IMG/VR virus record: IMGVR_UViG_3300046010_006941 | Span: 1-20,238 of that record | Length of the DNA: 20,238 nucleotides | Origin: a virus | Strand: one strand, 5' to 3' | Shown here: piece after piece, positions 8,522 to 12,122 of the stretch | How positions within the stretch are numbered: the stretch's first letter is position 1 | Layout: each line of letters starts with the position of its first letter | Program-made: the position numbers and the translations under genes | Notes under the pieces: generated by a model | Told to the model about the DNA's origin: nothing | What the model saw: the letters and a program-made list of their open reading frames with translations, nothing else | Database searches by the model: none

Positions 8522-9456
8522 TTCTTTTTGCCTTTTTTAGAACGCATTGCTACTGACTTCGCGAATGCTGCGGCTTTCTCAGGATCTTTTGCAGCAGATC
8601 GCGGGACTACTATTTCCCCCGGAGATAGTAGTGCGGGAACCGTATCGTTCTTTTCGCTATCGCCATCAACTTTAGCTGTACCAGGTACTTTAGCCCCATG
8701 AGCCATTCTTTGGGCATTGATCAACATATCGACAATGCTTTCTTCTTTTTCCATCTCAGGCATTTGATTGTCTTCAGATAGGGGATTTAAGCTGGAAGGT
8801 ATCATCCCGCCTTCTGCTTTTTTAAGAAATGCTTTTCCTACAGCACCTGTTATGCCTTTAAAAATATCTGCTTGAGCTCCTGCTGTTGCAGCTTCTACAC
8901 CAGCTTGTGCTTTTTGTTGAGCAGCTACTGCATCTAGAGCTTGACCTTGAGCTTGGAGAGAAGACTGTCCATACATACCTAAGCCAGCTTGTTGCTGTCC
9001 TACCTGTTGCCCGGATAAAGCTCTTAACTGCTCCATTGCACCGAACTGTTCATTGGCCCGTTGGATTGCAGCTTGAGAAGCTGCTTGCTGTTGGGCCTGC
9101 AATCCTGCTTGCGCAGCTTGCCGTCCAACCAATCCAACGTTCTGGCTAGCGCCGCGCTGACTGCCCATAAGAGCGGCCTGCTGTGCGGCCACGTTTCCAG
9201 CTTCCTTTTGAAGCATAGCTTGAGCTGCACTTGGACCTTCACCCCGGCCCATAGCAGCTAGCTGTTCGCTAAGTGCTTGCTGAGCCGCCATACCTTGGCC
9301 GCCACCTGCTTGAGCTGCTTGAGCAAAAGCTGCCATCTTAGCCAAAGCATCTTGCTGCTGTTGGTAGGTTTGCTCTAATTGTCCTGGCTGTAAACCAGAC
9401 TGAGCCTTGAAACCCATTCCACTTTTGCCGCCAAATAAATTTCCAATGAATCCCAT
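8518..9456 (-). CDS. Ala/Gln-rich internal virion protein (312 aa, T7 gp14-like position)
   Basis: The N-terminus MGFIGNLFGGKSG is short, glycine-rich and hydrophobic. Residues ~20-200 are an extreme Ala/Gln/Gly-rich helical region (for example AAQQALSEQLAAMGRG, LQAQQQAASQAAIQ). Residues ~255-290 contain KVDGDSEKNDTVPALLSPGE followed by IVVPRSAA, a D-x-V-P-A-x-L-S-P-G-E-x-V-V-P-R segment I know from phage tape-measure and internal virion proteins. The C-terminus is strongly basic (MRSKKGKKK). It is the first and smallest of three ejection-type genes directly after the GNAT-like gene, as T7 gp14 follows gp13. ATG at 9454-9456 overlaps the upstream stop (TAATG), with an AGGAGA ribosome site. 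Role in the head core or ejection channel is inferred. Confidence 0.72.
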   Translation of the reverse strand: MGFIGNLFGGKSGMGFKAQSGLQPGQLEQTYQQQQDALAKMAAFAQAAQAGGGQGMAAQQALSEQLAAMGRGEGPSAAQAMLQKEAGNVAAQQAALMGSQRGASQNVGLVGRQAAQAGLQAQQQAASQAAIQRANEQFGAMEQLRALSGQQVGQQQAGLGMYGQSSLQAQGQALDAVAAQQKAQAGVEAATAGAQADIFKGITGAVGKAFLKKAEGGMIPSSLNPLSEDNQMPEMEKEESIVDMLINAQRMAHGAKVPGTAKVDGDSEKNDTVPALLSPGEIVVPRSAAKDPEKAAAFAKSVAMRSKKGKKK

Positions 9457-9842
9457 TATTCTTCATCTCCTGCTGCGTTTAAATAAATCACTTTATGTGA
9501 CAGTTCTTTAAAACCAAATTTCTTTCCTAACGATTCAATGCTAGGATGTTTTGTTACTCCGATGATCTGAGTATAACCTAATTGGACACAAAAGTCAACA
9601 CAAAATCCAATTAGCTTAATTAAACTCTCTCGGCGAAAAGAAGCTACTGTTTTAGGATCAGAGATGACCCCGTCAATTAATGCCATGTTACTATTAGTGA
9701 GAAATACCCAGACCGCTACGCGCTCGTCAGCTATAAAGCCGGAATCACTCAAAGCCCTTGGGTCTGGTGCCTTCATACCGCGTTCGCGATACCAGGAAAC
9801 GATCATCGGGAAGTCCTTGCTTGTAACCCGTCTAATGCTCAT
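9456..9842 (-). CDS. GNAT-fold-like protein (128 aa, T7 gp13-like position)
   Basis: The sequence has a GNAT layout: N-terminal strand-helix (MSIRRVTSKDFPMIVSWYRE), central strands (VAVWVFLTN, MALIDGVISDP), a long helix (SLIKLIGFCVDFCVQLG), then YTQIIGVTKHPSIESLGKKF, GF and a final KVIYLNA strand. The acetyl-CoA loop motif (R/Q-x-x-G-x-G/A) is not visible where expected, after ASFRRES, so catalysis is doubtful. In T7-like phages a small protein of this fold (gp13) precedes the internal core genes and is needed for virion assembly; the same position here suggests the same role. First gene of its operon: a consensus promoter lies about 90 nt upstream and a GAGGTG ribosome site 5 nt before the ATG at 9840-9842. 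Confidence 0.72.
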   Translation of the reverse strand: MSIRRVTSKDFPMIVSWYRERGMKAPDPRALSDSGFIADERVAVWVFLTNSNMALIDGVISDPKTVASFRRESLIKLIGFCVDFCVQLGYTQIIGVTKHPSIESLGKKFGFKELSHKVIYLNAAGDEE

Positions 9843-9935
9843 TTACACCTCAAGGACACACGTCCCCTTAAATGCTAGGAATCAACCTTGCACTATGTAT
9901 AACGCCGCACTCTTCTACTATGCTCTATGGCTAAC

Positions 9936-9982
9936 ATTATAACAAACGAGTAAAACTCTGTCAAGCATTTTTTTTATTTTAC
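9936..9982 (-). promoter_or_regulatory. Very strong sigma70-type promoter for the ejection/fibre operon
   Basis: On the minus strand TTGACA (9959-9964), a 17-nt spacer and TATAAT (9936-9941) match the sigma70 consensus at every base. A TGT directly before TATAAT (9942-9944) supplies an extended -10, and AAAATAAAAAAAA (9968-9980) just upstream of the -35 resembles an UP element. The expected start is near 9929, giving an ~87-nt leader before the GNAT-like gene. The leader contains a small GGAC-GUGU-GUCC hairpin just before the GAGGTG ribosome site. No phage-type RNA polymerase promoter is needed to explain expression. Confidence 0.9.
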
Positions 9983-10109
9983 GCGGGAAATAATTGTAAC
10001 TAGTTGAAATTTGGTCAAGTTTAAAAAAATTTACCCCAGGACGATGGGCATTTATCAAGGGAATCATCACGTTAACGGCGGTGGTAGGGGGGTCTAAATA
10101 AAATATATA

Positions 10110-10195
10110 GCAATAGCCATGCCAATGTAAGGGGGGTGCAATAGCTATGCCACACATCGGTGGTCTAGAGTGTGCAGATAGCAACAATCATGCCA
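10110..10195. repeat. Three iteron-like 15-bp direct repeats
   Basis: GCAATAGCCATGCCA at 10110-10124, GCAATAGCTATGCCA at 10138-10152 and GCAACAATCATGCCA at 10181-10195. The first two differ at one base and the third at three or four. The spacing between starts is 28 and 43 bp. The second and third copies are each followed within 7-10 bp by GGTCTA, and the first two are preceded by a GGGGGGT tract at different distances. Confidence 0.65.
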
Positions 10196-10274
10196 CGCTT
10201 TTGGTCTAATTAATGCAATAATAAGGGTTGGTATGCGGATTGCAGAGAGATGGCATCGGGTTTTGCAGTTATAA

Positions 10275-10287
10275 CCGTTTGAAACGG
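10275..10287. promoter_or_regulatory. Perfect CCGTTT-G-AAACGG palindrome (operator candidate)
   Basis: Six-base arms flank a single central base, a form typical of a repressor-dimer site. As RNA it could fold only as a 5-bp stem with a 3-nt loop; on the plus strand TTTTT follows four bases later, so a weak plus-direction terminator is an alternative reading. Confidence 0.4.
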
Positions 10288-10355
10288 CACGATTTTTGTT
10301 AAGCTTCACGCTCAACTCAATCCATCCATTAAATGCTTCATTTCACCCCATTTAT

Positions 10356-10369
10356 CTTAATTTATTAAG
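10356..10369. promoter_or_regulatory. CTTAAT-TT-ATTAAG palindrome upstream of the cassette promoter
   Basis: A perfect inverted repeat with 6-base arms and a 2-base centre ends 24 bp upstream of the plus-strand -35. That placement suits an activator or a repressor of the small-gene cassette. AT-rich palindromes arise easily by chance, so confidence is low. Confidence 0.35.
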
Positions 10370-10393
10370 GATATCATGCACATAAAAAATATA

Positions 10394-10422
10394 TTGACAA
10401 ATCTTATTTTCATTGATATTCT
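10394..10422 (+). promoter_or_regulatory. Sigma70-type promoter of the small-gene cassette
   Basis: TTGACA (10394-10399), a 17-nt spacer and TATTCT (10417-10422), with TGA directly before the -10 (extended -10) and an A/T tract (AAAAAATATA) upstream of the -35. The expected start is near 10429, giving a ~24-nt leader that contains only the ribosome site of the first cassette gene. Confidence 0.85.
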
Positions 10423-10452
10423 GTATTTGTCAGGTACGAAATGGAGGCAAAA

Positions 10453-10590
10453 ATGAGTAAAGAAAAACTAAAATTAATCAGAGAAATCAGACAAATGACC
10501 TTATTTTACAGCATCTCTTATCTAAGCCATCAATACACAATCAACCTAGAAATGATTAAGAGATTAGCAGAAGAAGGCATTTATAACTAA
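10453..10590 (+). CDS. Cassette gene 1, 45-aa helical protein
   Basis: ATG at 10453 follows a strong GGAGG ribosome site (10443-10447), and the frame ends at TAA 10588-10590. The product is basic at its N-terminus (MSKEKLKLIREIRQ), with a central aromatic, partly hydrophobic stretch (MTLFYSISYLSHQYTI) and an amphipathic C-terminal helix (NLEMIKRLAEEGIYN). There are no Cys residues and no recognisable domain. As the first gene after the promoter it is probably made early and in quantity. Function unknown; position among tiny co-transcribed genes suggests a host-interaction or regulatory peptide. Confidence 0.72.
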   Translation: MSKEKLKLIREIRQMTLFYSISYLSHQYTINLEMIKRLAEEGIYN

Positions 10591-10603
10591 TAAGGAGAAT
10601 CAT

Positions 10604-10798
10604 ATGACAAACACACAATTACTAATCAGACTAAACGAAAAGTTAGAAGCAATCCAGTTCAGAAGCATTGATGATGACAGAGCAGCAAGTCAATTCTGGG
10701 AACTAGCGCAAGTAATTAAAATGGTTGAGAAAGGCTTATATACGCCAGCTGAAGTAGAATTAGTGTTGACAAGATACAGATTGAGTGATACAGTTTAA
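10604..10798 (+). CDS. Cassette gene 2, 64-aa helical acidic protein
   Basis: ATG at 10604 has an AGGAGA ribosome site and lies 13 nt after the previous stop. The product begins MTNTQLLIRLNEKLEAIQFR and reads as two or three amphipathic helices, the last being GLYTPAEVELVLTRYRLSD, where the P-A-E-V helix cap resembles DNA-binding or protein-binding helices without matching a family I can name. It has no Cys and no membrane segment. Its composition (Asn, Lys, Glu, Ile) and A/T-rich codons match the other cassette genes and differ from the Ala/Gln-rich virion proteins. Confidence 0.72.
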   Translation: MTNTQLLIRLNEKLEAIQFRSIDDDRAASQFWELAQVIKMVEKGLYTPAEVELVLTRYRLSDTV

Positions 10799-10812
10799 TC
10801 ATGGAGGCAATT

Positions 10813-10950
10813 ATGAGAGACCAATACTTATATGTAGTAGTAGAAATATCCACAGGATTAGTTATTAGGGTATACAAGAATCGTCAGGATATTGATGATG
10901 AGTATTATAGTAATGACTATTCCATTCAACGCACTTATTATTGGAGATAA
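10813..10950 (+). CDS. Cassette gene 3, 45-aa Tyr/Asp-rich protein
   Basis: ATG at 10813-10815 lies behind GGAGG in the same ATGGAGGCAAnnATGAG context as cassette gene 1. The product starts with a beta hairpin-like MRDQYLYVVVEISTGLVIRV followed by a Tyr/Asp-rich tail with IDDEYYSND. The TAA ends at 10950, 2 nt before the next ATG. The strand-turn-strand pattern resembles small beta-folded phage peptides that bind host proteins, but no family can be assigned. Confidence 0.68.
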   Translation: MRDQYLYVVVEISTGLVIRVYKNRQDIDDEYYSNDYSIQRTYYWR

Positions 10951-10952
10951 TT

Positions 10953-11159
10953 ATGACAGACTTAAGATTATTACCAGACAGCGAATTATCAATGATTGTC
11001 CATAATACCGATTACTTATTCAGCTTAAGACATGGCACTGGATTCTATGCTTTGATAGGTAAGTTATTTATCTATCGTCCAATGCAATTAGCTGTGCTTA
11101 TTAAAGATCTGCAAGAAGAAGTGATTGACAAAAAAGCACCTTACGGAGATAATGTATGA
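10953..11159 (+). CDS. Cassette gene 4, 68-aa protein
   Basis: The frame could extend upstream to a TTG at 10941, but the GGAGA ribosome site (10943-10947) sits 5 nt before the ATG at 10953, so that ATG is the start. The product begins MTDLRLLPDSELSMIVHNTD, has a moderately hydrophobic centre (GFYALIGKLFIYRPMQLAVL) and a charged C-terminal helix. The centre is not hydrophobic enough for a confident membrane segment. Its stop overlaps the next start as ATGA. Function unknown. Confidence 0.7.
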   Translation: MTDLRLLPDSELSMIVHNTDYLFSLRHGTGFYALIGKLFIYRPMQLAVLIKDLQEEVIDKKAPYGDNV

Positions 11160-11290
11160 GTGACCATGATTGGAAAACTTGTAAAGATGAAAATTGTAAA
11201 GAATGCTGTATGCATGATGACAATGATCATCTTATATGTTTAAACTGCGGAGCAGAGCTAGATCCCTTTATTGAGGTGGAATGTGAATAA
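11156..11290 (+). CDS. Cassette gene 5, 44-aa zinc-ribbon-like protein
   Basis: ATG overlaps the previous stop (ATGA), with GGAGA 6 nt upstream. The product carries seven Cys: C9, C14, C17, C18, C28, C31 and C43. The pairs C14-x2-C17 and C28-x2-C31 (ICLNCG) form a classical zinc-ribbon knuckle arrangement, and His20 and His25 lie between. Many short phage zinc ribbons bind RNA polymerase, nucleic acid or host regulators, but the target cannot be inferred here. It ends with an acidic tail (FIEVECE). TAA ends at 11290, overlapping the next gene's GTG start region. Confidence 0.72.
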   Translation: MSDHDWKTCKDENCKECCMHDDNDHLICLNCGAELDPFIEVECE

Positions 11291-11360
11291 ACGTATAGCA
11301 CAATACTTGTATTTAGCTGGAATATTAACTACTTACATACTAATGAGGATATTCTTATGA
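11283..11360 (+). CDS. Cassette gene 6, 25-aa single-span membrane peptide (GTG start)
   Basis: GTG at 11283-11285 has a GAGG ribosome site 6 nt upstream (11273-11276), overlaps the end of the previous gene, and its TGA (11358-11360) overlaps the next ATG (ATGA). The product has a basic N-terminus (MNKR) and a hydrophobic core (YLYLAGILTTYILM) ending RIFL, consistent with a single membrane span. The peptide may be functional, or the frame may mainly couple translation of its neighbours. The ribosome site and the overlap at both ends favour a real gene. Confidence 0.55.
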   Translation: MNKRIAQYLYLAGILTTYILMRIFL

Positions 11361-11545
11361 TGATTGATTTCACGGACCCAGGATTATATTATCAAGCTAA
11401 AAAACTTAACACCGACCCAACACTATACGAAAGATATAAGGCAGAAGTGGGCAGAGTTCAGCGCGCGCTTAATCGTCGTGCCTTGTTGGCCCTTTTTATA
11501 TGGGTGAGCCTGTTTCTAAGTTCTCTTATCCATCTTCTAAGATAA
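11357..11545 (+). CDS. Cassette gene 7, 62-aa C-terminal membrane-anchored protein
   Basis: ATG 11357-11359 overlaps the previous stop and follows GAGGA by 7 nt; a second ATG at 11360 is an alternative. The first ~40 residues are polar and helical (DPGLYYQAKKLNTDPTLYER); residues 42-61 are a clear membrane segment (ALLALFIWVSLFLSSLIHLL) preceded by NRR, so the N-terminal part should face the cytoplasm. The last 88 nt overlap a convergent minus-strand gene, so at most one of the two C-termini may be under strong selection. With cassette gene 6 it forms a pair of adjacent membrane proteins. No terminator is visible after it. Confidence 0.65.
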   Translation: MMIDFTDPGLYYQAKKLNTDPTLYERYKAEVGRVQRALNRRALLALFIWVSLFLSSLIHLLR

Positions 11546-11766
11546 CTAGCGCGTTCTTTATGTGTGCCTTTTAATAATTCGTCTTGGGCGCGTCTGATTG
11601 AGTGCTCAACGCGTAAGGATTGATCGGACATATACGCAATTTTATACATCCTGTAGCATTGCTTGGAGCAGTGCAATCGTTCTATTTTAATAGCACCGTC
11701 TGGACTCCAGCGCTCGGGCTTTGAGTACGGTAGATTGCACATATAGCATTGTTTTGTTGGATGCAT
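11458..11766 (-). CDS. Zinc-finger-like basic protein (102 aa)
   Basis: N-terminal residues hold C7-x2-C10 and, 22 residues later, HC33-x3-C37 (LHCSKQCYRMYK), a treble-clef or TRASH-like zinc-finger pattern often found in small phage proteins. The remainder is strongly basic and helical (LRRWIRELRNRLTHIKRANK). The start is ATG 11764-11766, 3 nt after the upstream stop, with GGGGA as ribosome site. It is the last gene of the first minus-strand block. Its final 29 codons lie antisense to the membrane segment of the convergent cassette gene. Nucleic-acid binding is a reasonable guess; an HNH nuclease is not supported because no HNH His-Asn pattern is visible. Confidence 0.65.
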   Translation of the reverse strand: MHPTKQCYMCNLPYSKPERWSPDGAIKIERLHCSKQCYRMYKIAYMSDQSLRVEHSIRRAQDELLKGTHKERASYLRRWIRELRNRLTHIKRANKARRLSAR

Positions 11767-11769
11767 ATT

Positions 11770-12120
11770 TCATCCCCAGCATAGTCGCAGTATTGCCGAA
11801 CCTTTGTCCAAAAATATATCAAACTTAACTGCATTCACCCAGTGCATAACTGTGTTGCAGAACATTCCGCCTTGTTTAATCTTGATGTAAATTGTTATGT
11901 ATTTCTCTTTAGTTACCCTATACTCAGCCTTTTCAGGCATCCAAAACTTAAAAGTAGCAATTACTGTAATAGGACTAAAAGACTTATCACCATCATCAAA
12001 AGCGCCTTTCAAGAACACAGCAAGCTCGCTAAGATTCATCCATTCGATGCTATCAAACTTCTTGTCGTAGTTATTGATTAGCCTGTCGATTCGGCTGGTT
12101 TTGATTAAAGTGAGCTTCAA
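11770..12120 (-). CDS. Hypothetical protein (116 aa, TTG start)
   Basis: I do not recognise this family. The frame starts at TTG 12118-12120 with AAAGG 8 nt upstream, overlapping the end of the nozzle gene; the next in-frame ATG is 27 codons later (MNLSELAVFLKGAF). The product is mixed alpha/beta, with ITVIATFKFWMPEKAEYRVT then ITIYIKIKQGG strands and a C-terminal FDIFLDKGSAILRLCWG. No signal, membrane or enzyme motif is visible. It is linked to the virion operon by gap size (2 nt to the nozzle gene) yet is Lys/Ile-rich like the accessory genes beside it, so it may be part of the accessory cluster. Confidence 0.6.
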   Translation of the reverse strand: MKLTLIKTSRIDRLINNYDKKFDSIEWMNLSELAVFLKGAFDDGDKSFSPITVIATFKFWMPEKAEYRVTKEKYITIYIKIKQGGMFCNTVMHWVNAVKFDIFLDKGSAILRLCWG

Positions 12121-12122
12121 AG

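Larger units (their letters stand above)
9965..10393. other. Gene-poor divergent control region
   Basis: This ~430-bp stretch lies between two outward-facing promoters. I see no convincing gene in it. It contains three imperfect 15-bp direct repeats (10110-10195), three GGTCTA copies (10091, 10162, 10203), two G6 tracts (10087-10092, 10131-10136), a CCGTTT-G-AAACGG palindrome (10275-10287) and a CTTAAT-TT-ATTAAG palindrome (10356-10369). A partial inverted copy of the repeat core, TGGCAT, occurs near 10250. The density of repeats suggests protein binding, for regulation or for replication or packaging initiation; which one is not shown by the sequence. Confidence 0.6.

Noticed and set aside
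9918-10187. 89-codon minus-strand frame in the control region
   Set aside because: It spans the consensus promoter and the direct repeats, has no ribosome site, and its odd composition (Pro, His, Tyr, Cys) follows from the repeats.
10275-10295. Strong intrinsic terminator at the CCGTTT palindrome
   Set aside because: The usable stem is only 5 bp with a 3-nt loop, and the T-run starts four bases away; no upstream plus-strand gene needs it. Kept only as an operator candidate.
11458-11766. HNH homing endonuclease
   Set aside because: Paired Cys suggest zinc binding, but no HNH His-Asn-His pattern is visible and the rest is a plain basic helical tail.
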